Positions 11,171 to 22,510 of a stretch of 64,000 bases of DNA are shown one piece after another. The stretch's first letter is position 1, and each line of letters opens with the position of its first letter. The position numbers and the translations under genes are program-made. The stretch is from Thereva unica (taxonomy: Eukaryota > Arthropoda > Insecta > Diptera > Therevidae), in NCBI GenBank assembly GCA_949987705.1, contig OX465283.1:79307720-79371719 (forward strand). The letters run 5' to 3'. The notes under the pieces were generated by a model. That model ran no database searches. It saw only the letters and a list, made by a program, of their open reading frames with translations, and was not told where the DNA came from.

Positions 11171-11970
11171 TTCATCGAAGTATTGAAGTAACTTCGAAAT
11201 GAGGATCCCGTGCGAAATTTTTTGAGGGTGTCTTCCACAGAATTTAACTTTTTAAACACAAATAAAAGGAAACACGAAACACAATGTACACTTGCCCGGT
11301 TAACGGATTACGCCAAACTTCTTTATTCAGTTGAATTTATTTTAATCATGAAATTTATTCTCCTAGAGCTCAATACAATCATAAAATATTTATTACCTAC
11401 ATATCCATTTTATGAGAAAACAGAATTTATTTTCCGTAACTAGATCAGCCAAAACTTCTCAATATCTGTTTCGGTCAGAAACATTTATGTATCCAGGAAG
11501 AATGCTAAAAAGAATAAAAAGAATTAATTAAAAAACAAGATAAATAACAGAAACATAACTTGAATTTGGCTGCAATATCTCGAAGTCCTATATTTTGGCT
11601 ATGCAACCTAAAAAGAAAAAAAAAAAGAAATAAAAATATAAGTAATCGATTGATATTAACAAAAAAATAATAACATGAAAAATATATACATAATAGGAAC
11701 ACTACTAAAAACATAATAAACATTAAAAAACAAGTGTAACAAACCAGAACATAAAAACTGGAAGGTAACACATAACATAAAATCCTTACTAATATTATAA
11801 ATGCGAAAGTAACTCTCTCTGTCTGTCTGTCTGTATGTTACGCTTTCACGCCTAAACCACTGGACCGATCTTGATGAAATTTTCTACAGACATAGTTTAA
11901 ACCTTGGAGACGGACATAGGCTACTTTTTATGGAAAAAAAAAAGGGTTGAAGGGGGTGAAATGGGGTTCA

Positions 11971-12716
11971 GGGTCTGTGCCAAAATAGCAATTCAAATGT
12001 CAATTTGTATGGAAAACCCATTTCAATTGGTAAATTTGATTTTCGACGGTTTGCGTCTATGGAAATGCTTAAATTATTATAAACATTTCAGTTTTTACTT
12101 TCAAGTCAGCCGTTAAATAAATTTAAAAAAGTAAACAAGTAATAACAATAAATTATGGGAAAAAGGAAATGCAAAGAAGATTTTACTTAAAATAATAAAT
12201 TTGTTGCTTAGCTAAACGGAGATGACAAATGTTTAGGGAAAAATATTATGCAAACAAAATCTTGCTCTGAATTTTTTTCCACCCAAATATGCTTGTCTGA
12301 TATCTTAATATCAACTGGAAAACACGAAATAAAAGTAAAAATATAAAAACAAAATATAACTGGAAACCAGTTATTAATTATTTATGGTTTTAAACACTCG
12401 CAAGCAGACATCATTTTAGTACAATACTTTTAGTTTTGCAGGAAGAAACTAAAAAAATATTGCAATTATTGCAATTAGGGATAACGCTCAATCATTCATT
12501 TACAAGAAGAAGAATAAACAATCTAACAATCTAATCTAAAATAATAAAATATTAAAAATTTTCAACAAATGTTTGTTTTGTCGTCCATTTTTACTGAATT
12601 TTTTAACTGTCATTGAAATGTGTGAATTGGGATTTTGGCACACTTTAGAATATCGAAGGGCCTTGGGAAATGAGAAAAATTCGAAATGGTATTTTGGCAA
12701 ACGGCCTCAATAAGTT
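11971..12716. mobile_element. 746-bp MITE inside Helitron A
   Basis: Absent from the inverted partner, where the intact site lies at 20439-20441. Flanked by TCA on both sides (11968-11970 and 12717-12719). The ends share imperfect TIRs: GGGTCTGTGCCAAAATAGCA against GGCCGTTTGCCAAAATACCA. Non-coding. The 3-bp TSD suggests PIF/Harbinger or a relative, though the target here is TCA rather than TTA. Confidence 0.75.
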
Positions 12717-12789
12717 GTAAGGGGATTTTTTTTTTTACTTTTTTTTCTATTGTATAAAAAGTAACTGACTGACAGACAACGCTCAACCT

Positions 12790-14235
12790 AAACCGCTAAA
12801 GCTATAGGGCTGAAATTTTGACAGTCCATCCATATAATGGCGTGGACATCCACTATAAAGCGATTTTTCGAAATTTCCCCTAAGGGGGTGAAATGGGGTT
12901 TATCCAAACCGCTAGAGCTATAGGGCTGAAATTTTGACAGTGCATCCCTATAATGGCGTGGATATCCACTAAAAAGAGATTTTTCGAAATTCATTTCCTA
13001 AGGGCGTGAAATGAGGTCAACCCAAAACCACTGGAGGAATAGGGCTGAAATTTTGACAGTGCATCCCTATAATGGCGTGGACATTCACTATAAAGCGATT
13101 TTTCGAAATTCATCCCCTAAGGGGGTGAAATGGGGTTTATCCAAACCGCTAAAGCTATAGGGCTGAAATTTTGACAGTGCATCCCTATAATGGCGTGGAC
13201 ATTCACTAAGAAGTGATTTTTCGAAATTCAACCCCTAAGGGGGTGAAATGGGGTTAACCCAAACCGGTAGAGCTGAAGAGCTGAAGTTTTGGCAGTGCAT
13301 CCCTATAATGACGAGTACATTCACTAAGAAGCGATTTTTCGAAATTCATCCCCTAAGGGGGTGAAATGGGGTTAACCCAAACCGCTGGAGCTAAAGGGTT
13401 GAACTTTTGACAGTACATCCCTATAATGACGTGGACCTTCAGTAACGCTGGAGCTATAGGGCTGAAAGTTTGACAGTACATCCCTATAATGACGTGGTCA
13501 TCCACTACAAAGTGATTTTTCGAAATTCATCCCCTAAGGGGGTGAAATAGGGTTAACCCAAATCGCTGGAGCTATAAGGCTGAAATTTTGGCAGTGCGTC
13601 CCTATAATGACGTGGACATCCACTAAGAAGCGATTACTCGAAAATCATCCCATAAAGGGGTGAAATTGGGTTAACCTAAACCACAGGAGCTATAGGGCTG
13701 AAATTTTGATAGTGCATCCCTATAATGACGTGGACATACACTAAGAAGCCACTTTTCGAAACTCATGCCCTAAAAGGGTGAAATGGGGTTTATCCAAACC
13801 GCTAAAGCTATAGGGCTGAAATTTTGAAAGTGCATCCCTATAATGGCGTGGACATCCACTATAATGCGATTTTTCGAAATTCATCTCCTAAGGGGGTGAA
13901 ATTGGGTCAACCCAAAACCGCTAGAGCTATAGGGCTGAAATTTTGACTGTGCATCCCTATAATGACGAGTACATTCACTAAGAAGCGTTTTTCCGAAATT
14001 CATCCCCTAAGGGGGTGAAATGGGGTTAACCCAAACCGCTGGAGCTAAAGGGTTGAACTTTTGATAGTACATCCTTATAATGACGTGGACCTTCAGTAAC
14101 GCTGGAGCTATAGGGCTCAAATTTTGACAGTGCATCCCTGTAATGACGTGGACATCCACTAAAAAGCGATTTTGCAAGATGCATCCCCTAAGGGGGTGAA
14201 ATGGGGTTTATCTAAAACAATGGAGCTATAGCGCT
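12790..14235 (+). repeat. 118-bp tandem array of Helitron A
   Basis: About 14 units with AGGGCTGAAATTTTGACAGTG, CCCTATAATGGCGTGGACAT, TTTTTCGAAATTCATCCCC and AAGGGGGTGAAATGGGGTT. Spacing between units is 116-120 bp, with two shortened units (near 13451 and 14103). The run from about 13154 to 13805 duplicates part of the order seen in the partner array at 19461-20365 and accounts for the roughly 650-bp length difference. Confidence 0.9.
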
Positions 14236-14239
14236 GAAA

Positions 14240-14965
14240 GGAGAATGACCACGACAATATGGACCACGGTACAGAGTTGCGTCAATTCCAAAGTTGTTTA
14301 AGATGGTTTATAAATTAACCAAATAACCATCTACAATTGCCATTTTGGAATCAAAACCCGCATTTCCAAGTTTTTTTAGAAAACGTAACTTAACCTCAAA
14401 ATAGAAATATCCGTCGCGTCGTGTATAGAGGGAAGTTTATAGGTCGTAGTTTGGAGAGCAGATTAATTAGCATATCTGATGGGATAGAGACTTAAATAAA
14501 TCAGTACCTTGCCTTTATATTTCCTGTTAAAACAGTTACAAATACAAAAAAAGGAGAGCTGTAAAAAAAACAGCGTCGTCTCTGCTCATTAATAAATACG
14601 TGTAATATTTACGACTGTTTACATGCCTGGATTTAATCCTACCTCTTAACAAATAATTATTTAGGCCTAAAATCAGAGGAATATCCTCATCAATTTCAGT
14701 ATTCACTTCCACTGAATATATTCCAGACAGAGTTGTCAATATATTTACTTCTTTTGATTATGGCAACACTTTAACGTAAGAATAGCCGGCAGTAGGTAAT
14801 TCATTTTATCAAAACAATTTCATAACTTATTACGTTTACAAAATAAACCCAATACAAAATTGGCAGTTCTAATTGCAGAATGACTTCAAAAATTAAGAAA
14901 ATAATTGTAATATAATTTTTATCTTGATGCATGAGAAAAACCAATACCGTTGATGGTCATTCTCC
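14240..14965. mobile_element. 726-bp element inserted at AAA^TTT without TSD (Spy-like)
   Basis: TIRs GGAGAATGACCA at 14240 and TGGTCATTCTCC ending 14965. The inverted Helitron at 19557-19562 retains the empty site AAATTT; here it is AAA|element|TTT, with no base duplicated or lost. Insertion into AAATTT without TSD is the published behaviour of the Spy group of DNA transposons. No transposase is encoded, although a short minus-strand ORF (14536-14739) is present. The Spy assignment is inferred from insertion behaviour, not from a protein. Confidence 0.72.
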
Positions 14966-15751
14966 TTTCTACAGTGCCTCCCTATAATGACGTGGACATC
15001 CACTAAGAAGCGATTACTCGAAATTCATCCCCTAAGGGTGTGAAATGGGGTTAACCCAAACCGCTAGAGCTAAAGGGCTGAAATTTTGACGGTGCATACC
15101 TATAATGACATGGACATCCAGTGTTTTGAAACTCATCACCTAAGGGGAAAATGTGGTTGAATAGGTTGTATCGGGAATTTTTTCTTCAGCCAGATTTTAT
15201 AAATACTAAACACCATAAATAATAAAACACGGCGTCAAAGATTTTTCGAAATTCAACCCCGAAGGGGGAAACAAGGTGTAAACAGTTGTATGAGAAGTTA
15301 TTTATATCAACAGTTATTCTTAGAACTTGCTATAAATACTATATAGCACATATAATGAAACAAATGTTTAAGCATTTCTCGAAATTCAAAATTTGTGAAA
15401 CTCGAAATTCACTTTATTTAGGACTCATTTGTGATTGCTTTATAATTTCTTGCACCAACGTAAATGGGCTAACAAACTTAACGAACGTTCATCAAACCCT
15501 AAAATGTCACTTCTCTTGATGACATACATATACAAGCCAATCTCTGCTTCAAAACTTGCAGATTTGTTGAGCAGAGGTGATATACGCAGCAATTTGTTTA
15601 CTATATTTATTAAAAAACTGGACTATATTAAACCCGTTTTAGGGATAATAACAGCTGACTTTTTTGTTTGTTTTTTTTTTTAAGGAAAACAGAGCACATA
15701 ATAAACTCTTTTTATTTGAAGGCGTTGCAAGGCACGCGGGTTTTATGCTAG

Positions 15752-17111
15752 TATAACATATAACACAAAACTATATTGATAAATGGAAAATACTCACCAT
15801 AATAAATAATCTATTAACACAAAACACTTAAAAACAAACCGAAATTTAAGACGCTTAACTAAACTAAATAAAAACACCGCACTCGCGCATAAATAAAATA
15901 CCCAAACTGTCAAAAAAAAAGCTCTTGTCAAACGAAAAGCTTTTCAGAGTACTAAAACTTAAAATAATTCAAAAATATAACGAACGAAATAAGTCGTCGC
16001 CATATTTTACGCGTAGCCCCTGGGGCCAGATTCCGCAACGGTGAGTTTTACGGTGTTCACCGTTTTCAGTGAACACTGCGTACTTTCGCGTCCGCAAGAG
16101 TGAGGATGTGTTTTTCTGACATTTGCGGTGAACACCGACATAAAAAATTTCTCACTGAGTAGAAGGCTGTGAATTTACGGTGAGTTTGAATTTTGCCAAG
16201 TTTTTTGAAATTTTTAAAAGTAATTTTTTTGAGAAATCCAAATTCCACTGTCTCCCAAAAGCCAAAATTCTATTTTCGAATAAGCTGTCTTCAGGAATTC
16301 TTGTATCGCAGGGCGACGCCAAATGTAAGGATCATGAGAAGCAATCGGTACGAAATTTGGAAATTTCGCATAATTTATAATATAATTGCGGTTGCAAACA
16401 ATTAAATTAAACGAGTGTTTTCTTTTTCTGCAATAATAAACATGCTCTAGATCGACTGGTGGAGAGATAATTTTTATATGTGTTCGATCAATTGGACGTA
16501 CTACCCCGGGGAAACGAAACTTTTTGAAAAAATTCTACTTTGGTCAAAATCATCGGGGAAAATTACATGTTCTAAGCATACTTTATGCTTCCTTCAAACT
16601 TCTAGTTAAATGTTTTATAATGACAGTAATAACTAAGCGCATCATTCAGACACTTTAAAAATCATTCAGCATAGTAAAACTCACTGGCACTTGCGGAATC
16701 GCATTTTAACGAAAAGTGATCAGTGAGTTTTTTTTTCGGTGTTCACTGGGCAAAAACTCACCGTTGCGGAATCGGGCCCCAGTTAAAATTTCGATGAAAG
16801 TTGTCACTATTGCAAGGTGGGGGGGACAGTCGGGGAAATATAAATCCGACGCAATTACAGTGCGGGGCTTTTTTATCTGTGCGAGTAAAAGCACAGATGC
16901 CCACATTCAAGTGTTCATCGAGTTTGTTTATATTTTTATACGCGAAATTTGCAGTGGCGTTGTCCGCATTATACATAGAATAGTGTTAGATAGAAGGCGA
17001 GTATTCACCGTCTTCTTTTTGTTAGGGTAGAATAGGTGGCATTTTTTAAAAACAAAAAAAAAATATATATATAAAATTTAATATATAAAAAATTTTAACT
17101 TATATATTCAA
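15752..17111. other. Spacer between the inverted Helitrons
   Basis: This 1,360-bp segment would form the loop of a giant inverted repeat. It contains a 763-bp MITE (16020-16782) and otherwise AT-rich sequence. ORFs at 16066-17030 overlap the MITE ends in several frames and carry no recognisable domain. Confidence 0.6.
16020..16782. mobile_element. 763-bp MITE with CTGGGGCC termini
   Basis: Left end CTGGGGCCAGATTCCGCAAC and right end reverse complement CTGGGGCCCGATTCCGCAAC share about 28 bp (into GGTGAGTTTT). GGTGTTCACC-type blocks also occur near both ends. No clean TSD is seen (left flank gccc, right flank ttaa). Non-coding, superfamily unassigned. Confidence 0.7.
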
Positions 17112-17799
17112 CTAGCATAAAACCCGCGTGCCTTGCAACGCCTTTAAATAAAAAGAGTTTATTATGTGCTCTGTTTTCCTTAAAAAAAACAAACAAAAAA
17201 GTCAGCTGTTATTATCCCTAAAACGGGTTTAATATAGTCCAGTTTTTTAATAAATATAGTAAACAAATTGCTGCGTATATCACCTCTGCTCAACAAATCT
17301 GCAAGTTTTGAAGCAGAGATTGGCTTGTATATGTATGTCATCAAGAGAAGTGACATTTTAGGGTTTGATGAACGTTCGTTAAGTTTGTTAGCCCATTTAC
17401 GTTGGTGCAAGAAATTATAAAGCAATCACAAATGAGTCCTAAATAAAGTGAATTTCGAGTTTCACAAATTTTGAATTTCGAGAAATGCTTAAACATTTGT
17501 TTCATTATATGTGCTATATAGTATTTATAGCAAGTTCTAAGAATAACTGTTGATATAAATAACTTCTCATACAACTGTTTACACCTTGTTTCCCCCTTCG
17601 GGGTTGAATTTCGAAAAATCTTTGACGCCGTGTTTTATTATTTATGGTGTTTAGTATTTATAAAATCTGGCTGAAGAAAAAATTCCCGATACAACCTATT
17701 CAACCACATTTTCCCCTTAGGTGATGAGTTTCAAAACACTGGATGTCCATGTCATTATAGGTATGCACCGTCAAAATTTCAGCCCTTTAGCTCTAGCGG

Positions 17800-19460
17800 T
17801 GTAACGGTCAGTTTTGCCTAAATATCTACTTGACTAAAAATTACTGTGGGGAAGAAAATCGAGTAGTGGGTTCGGAACAAAAAGGTAGGCGGGGAGAAAG
17901 GAAAAAGAAAAAATTGAGTTCGAATTTTGAGGGATGTGAAAATTGACTGAAAAAGTTTTTGGTTTGAAAAAATTTAAAATTAAATAAAAAAGAAAACATT
18001 GGATCTGGATTCCATAGCCCCCATTCGATGTCCGATTTAATTTCAAATATTAATTACGAGTTTTAATTAAAAAAATACTAGATGTAGACAGCGATGAAGA
18101 CTATTACGAGCAAGAAGAATTCCTCAGTTATGCAGATTTCGAATCCAATCTCAGGCCACAAGAACTAGAAGATCCCAACCTGCAGGATCTGTTGACTTCA
18201 GTGTCGGAAGCCCCGGATTCCAACCGGTCGGATTGCGCGTAAGTTCTTGGGTATAATTTGTAAGTAGGATTCCCGACGGAAGGCTGCTAGGCAAAACGTG
18301 AGGGCCAGAACCAGGAGGAGTGGTAGCAAGCCTGGATCGTGACGGTCGGCGCCGTATTTAAAAGAGCGCTGCCCGACGCTGCCCACTCGCTTTGTAGAGG
18401 AAGAATTTTGCACACCGCCCGGTCCTCCCAGAAGTTAACCCTCAGTTCGAATTGCGGCTACCAGACCAGGAAGATTAGCGGCTAGGCCTCCTCCAGCTTG
18501 GATGGTATTTGCTTCTGGACACATAACTTTTATAGTTAATTTTTATAGTTCTTCTTGTAATGATTTCATTTACATAGACACATTTTGGTTTGTTTTTTTT
18601 TGTAATAACATACACTTTTCAGGTTAAGTTAGTACATATATTGAGTACATATATTGAGATAATAATCATTTTGATAGCCTTAGGTGACAACTTGTGAATC
18701 AATTTATTAAGTTTTTATGAAGTCGTGTTTTGGTGACTCCTTGTTAGAATTATTTGCTTTAATCTTGCGTTGCTTACTTTCTTAATTTCTGTGTTGATTT
18801 TTTCGGGAATTTGTTCATCCGTAAATTGACCCAAACGTTTGTGTTAACGAATGTACAAAACGAGGAGTGTTGGTGCCAGTACTGCGCGTTTTTTTTTTCC
18901 TTCTTGATCCTCGGACTAATGTATATCTAAGAAAATTTCATTGTAAGTTCCTTGAAATTGATCATTTAATAGGATAAAATAATATTTTTAATATCTGCCA
19001 AGGAGACCTATAATCATTAGTGAAATTGTTCCTTGTTCACTATGTTGTTTGACATGTTGATTGCGCCTGTAAGATACAAGTTTATTGCAATGTATTAAAA
19101 TGATTATAACTATTATGGCCATGTATTAACTTTCTTTGGGTGGAATGGTTGAGGGGGGATCACTTCTTTTCAGGGTTTGACGAGGCTCAGGTGATGTCCG
19201 GCGAAGGATGGAGGTGGAATTCAAGATTGCACTGGCACAGGTAAGTGGTGAACCAACCGCGCTAAGCCCCGGCCACACACCCCACGACCCTCCGGCGAGC
19301 TAGATAACTCCGTGTGGCCGGCGTAGGAGTTCCGGAAGTTAGTTTCCTTTCTTATGTATGGTGTTGGCTCCTTGGTCATGCTTTTCCGGGCTTATGGCTA
19401 AGGGGGTAATACCTCGCATAAGTGGCGCCCACTATTTTATCGCGCCATTATGCTATTACA
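17800..19460. mobile_element. Probable solo LTR (1,661 bp)
   Basis: Starts TGTAAC and ends ATTACA (TG...CA with 5-bp inverted TGTAA/TTACA), flanked by a 4-bp duplication GCGG at 17796-17799 and 19461-19464. The uninterrupted site survives in Helitron A at about 15061-15064. The interior has no long ORF. On the minus strand a TTTTAAATAC motif near 18350 could be promoter-like; on the plus strand CAGGTAAGT near 19237 resembles a splice donor. The structure fits a solo LTR left by recombination between two LTRs; an unusual non-LTR insert is the alternative. Confidence 0.65.
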
Positions 19461-20365
19461 GCGGTTTGGGTTAACCCCATTTCACACCCTTAGGGGATGA
19501 ATTTCGAGTAATCGCTTCTTAGTGGATGTCCACGTCATTATAGGGAGGCACTGTAGAAATTTCAGCGCTATAGCTCCATTGTTTTAGATAAACCCCATTT
19601 CACCCCCTTAGGGGATGCATCTTGCAAAATCGCTTTTTAGTGGATGTCCACGTCATTACAGGGATGCACTGTCAAAATTTGAGCCCTATAGCTCCAGCGT
19701 TACTGAAGGTCCACGTCATTATAGGGATGTACTATCAAAAGTTCAACCCTTTAGCTCCAGCGGTTTGGGTTAACCCCATTTCACCCCCTTAGGGGATGAA
19801 TTTCGAAAAATCGCTTCTTAGTGAATGTACTCGTCATTATAGGGATGCACAGTCAAAATTTCAGCCCTATAGCTCTAGCGGTTTTGGGTTGACCCAATTT
19901 CACCCCCTTAGGAGATTAATTTCGAAAAATCGCATTATAGTGGATGTCCACGCCATTATAGGGATGCACTGTCAAAATTTCAGCCCTATAGCTTTAGCGG
20001 TTTGGATAAACCCCATTTCACCCCCTTAGGGGATGAATTTCGAAAAATCGCTTCTTAGTGAATGTCCACGCCATTATAGGGATGCACTGTCAAAATTTCA
20101 GCCCTATTCCTCCAGTGGTTTTGGGTTGACCCCATTTCACGCCCTTAGGAAATGAATTTCGAAAAATCTCTTTTTAGTGGGGATGTCCACGCCATTATAG
20201 GGATGCACTGTCAAAATTTCAGCCCTATATCTCTAGCGGTTTGGATAAACCCCATTTCACTCCCTTAGGGGAAATTTCGAAAAATCGCTTTATAGTGGAT
20301 GTCCACGCCATTATATGGATGCACTGTCAAAATTTCAGCCCTATAGCTTTAGCGGTTTAGGTTGA
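19461..20365 (-). repeat. 118-bp tandem array of Helitron B
   Basis: About eight units, reverse complement of the array at 12790-14235 and with the same order of unit variants (AAAGCT, AGAGAT, GGAGGAAT, and so on), but lacking a block of about 650 bp. The plus-strand ORF at 19796-20029 is a repeat read-out. Confidence 0.88.
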
Positions 20366-20625
20366 GCGTTGTCTGTCAGTCAGTTACTTTTTATACAATA
20401 GAAAAAAAAGTAAAGAAAAAAATCCCCTTACAACTTATTGAACCCCATTTCACCCCCTTCAACCCTTTTTTTCTCCATAAAAAGTAGCCTATGTCCGTCT
20501 CCAAGGTTTAAACTATGTCTGTAGAAAATTTCATCAAGATCGGTCCAGTGGTTTAGGCGTGAAAGCGTAACATACAGACAGACAGACAGACAGAGTTACT
20601 TTCGCATTTATAATATTAGTAAGGA

Positions 20626-21190
20626 TTGAGAAATTACATAGATAAGTTAATAAGCAGGATCTATTATTTTTCCTTGAGTGAATTTGCCTCAGGTTAAATA
20701 ATTATTTTCCCCGAATATAAAAAAAACTAACCTGGGAATTTGCCCAAAAAATATTTGGATATAGGTAAAATAAAGAAAATTGAAGATTTAGAATCTGTAG
20801 ATTTTTTTGAAATATTAAAAGGAAAAAATAATAAGCAATAAAGTGATTTATACCGAATCAAATTTTTTATTAAAAAAGAACCTGCGACCTGATCTGAATG
20901 ATTTTCAGTTATATCGGCAACGGTCAGGTGACAGCGTTACAATATCTATTAAATAAATGTGAGGGCTTACATATTGACACTTAAAATGGATTTATCAGAG
21001 AGAATATTTTGATTTAGCCCAGTCACTTTATACAAAAAAAAGGCAAAACCTCTGAAAAAATGCATCTGGAGATTTATCAGCGGGATTCTCTTTATTTTGG
21101 GGTCACAATTATTTCCCAAAGGTCCATAAAGCCAACTGACCGGCTACTCGAGTTATAGGGGGTCAAAGGTCCCTAAAATCTCCTTTTCTC
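20626..21190. other. No recognised gene or element
   Basis: AT-rich sequence between Helitron B and the LINE fragment. Part of it (near 21100-21190) may be 3' sequence of that LINE. Confidence 0.3.
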
Positions 21191-21204
21191 TAATATCTCG
21201 TAAA

Positions 21205-21700
21205 TTATCGGTTCAAAGAGACGAACAAAGAGACCCTGCTCCTCGCTATTGCAGGGCACTCACAGAGAACATGGAGGGCAGACTCATCCTCTTCTAGGCA
21301 AAGCCTACATGTAGGGTCCTCCGCCCTTCCTATCCTCCATAAGTGGTAATTTAGGGCACAGTGTCCGGTAATTAAGCCAACAAGTGTCCTAACATCACTC
21401 CTACTGCGCCGTAATAATTCCTTGGCAGTCTTAGGGGACGGCCCTGGAAGGAACCGCTTAGAGTTGGCCAGTCCAGGCGCGGACCTCCAGCGTTCAATAT
21501 GTTTCATCAAGGTCCGATCGGCCAGGGCCCTTTGCAGCAAGCTGGACGGTGCCCCAATAGCCGGCTCTGGACCAATGAATGCAATATCAGAGCCCTGTTT
21601 AGCCAGGGCATCCGCACTTTCATTGCCTTCGAAGCCCCGGTGACCCGGGACCCAGACAAGTGTAATTTGATTGAGAACACCCAACTCATGAAATATAAGG
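21205..21700 (-). pseudogene. LINE 3' fragment: RNase H and terminal Cys/His motif
   Basis: This is the C-terminus of a non-LTR retrotransposon polyprotein of the type that includes RNase H (I/R1/Loa/Jockey-like groups). Visible: ITLVWVPGHRGFEGNESADALAKQGS, the last RNase H block with the catalytic-site His and Asp, then about 90 residues later CRLCLEEDESALHVLCECPA, the terminal zinc-knuckle-like motif, ending SLNR. The frame breaks upstream (FHELG just before), and the rest of RT and endonuclease is absent, so the copy is 5'-truncated and degenerate, as expected of incomplete target-primed reverse transcription. Confidence 0.85.
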
Positions 21701-21954
21701 GGTTAGTCGCAACTATGGTGTCAGATTGCGTTAGGTACTATAAAAAACATATGTAGTTCATAGCACAGATGTACAGTAAAATTTTAAAATACCGATTACT
21801 ACTATTTTAAAATACCCGATTATTACAATTACTTCGTAATTGTAATTTATTTCTAAAAATATGACATATTCTTTTCAAGTTAGTCGAATCCAGCACTGTT
21901 AATGTCAGATAGCATTCCCTATCATTTCGATGATTAACAAAAAGCGTTCATATT

Positions 21955-22245
21955 AAGCGGGCGGATTACCATGTCTTCACCACCCCCTCGACTTGGGTAT
22001 CAATTGAGAGGGTATCATAAGTAGAATACCATAAGCGATATAGTATACTCAATAAATAGTTAGATCCACGGCGGCCTCCTCTTGAGATACGCATTACCAT
22101 TTTCTTCACCACCTCCTCGACATGGGCATCAATTGAGAGGGTATCATAAGTAGAATACCATAAGCGATATAAGATCCACAGCGGTCGTCTCAAGAGGGCG
22201 GATTACTATTTTCTTCACAACTCCCTCGACATGGGTATCAAATGA
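21955..22245 (+). repeat. Diverged relative of the 128-bp Helitron satellite, 2-3 units
   Basis: Units read GGCGGATTACCATxTCTTCACCACCxCCTCGACxTGGGTATCAA, then GAGAGGGTATCATAAGTAGAATACCATAAGCGATATAG, then GATCCACGGCGG. They correspond in order to the satellite at 7777-9830 but carry consistent differences (ACC for AAC, CATAAGCGATATAG for AATAAGCAATGTAG). No Helitron ends were found around it. Confidence 0.75.
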
Positions 22246-22510
22246 AAGGAGACATGAGCATGTTGAGACAAAAATCGAGCTGGTTATGGATCAATGATTC
22301 CATAGTGCAGAAAAAATCGAGAAACGCAAAAGGAGCTTATGTTTTTTTTACAAAGGCAATAATATTATTCCTGCATTTTGAACTCCTACATTTTATTATT
22401 ACCTACTTATAAAATAAATATAAAAATATAATGAACAATTAAATACATAATATTTCTTTATACAAAAGATTATTTATTTTTTATTTTAGAATGTATTAAA
22501 ACAAAGTGAT

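Larger units (their letters stand above)
11783..15751 (+). mobile_element. Helitron A (forward member of inverted pair), 3.97 kb
   Basis: Starts A|TCCTTACTAATATTATAAATG at 11783, followed by CTGT microsatellite repeats and a CTAAACCACTGGACCGATC block, a familiar insect Helitron head. Ends CTAG|T at 15748-15751, with a short GCGT...ACGC stem about 10 nt upstream. It encodes no Rep/helicase. It contains a 746-bp insert (11971-12716), a 118-bp tandem array, a 726-bp insert (14240-14965), and a 3' part (15174-15751) almost identical to the inverted copy at 17112-17690. Compared with its partner it has about 650 bp more tandem array. Confidence 0.85.
17112..20625 (-). mobile_element. Helitron B (reverse member of inverted pair), 3.5 kb
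   Basis: On the minus strand it starts A|TCC TTACTAATATTATAAATG at 20625 and ends CTAG|T at 17112, mirroring Helitron A. The 3' 580 bp (17112-17690) matches A almost base for base; the visible differences are homopolymer lengths. It carries an inserted 1,661-bp LTR-like segment (17800-19460) and a shorter tandem array. Flanking sequences of A and B are unrelated, which favours two independent insertions over inverted duplication of one locus. Confidence 0.85.

Noticed and set aside
16716..17030. 104-codon ORF in the Helitron spacer
   Set aside because: It begins in the right TIR of a MITE, overlaps several other frames there, and shows no domain.
15286..17574. Duplicate ORF pair (MYEKLFISTVIL... 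and MLYNFLHQRKW...) on opposite strands
   Set aside because: The duplication simply reflects the inverted Helitron 3' ends; no domain is visible and the frames overlap each other.
11783..20625. Inverted duplication of a single locus as origin of the Helitron pair
   Set aside because: Similarity stops at the Helitron termini on both sides; flanks of the two copies are unrelated, so independent insertion is simpler.
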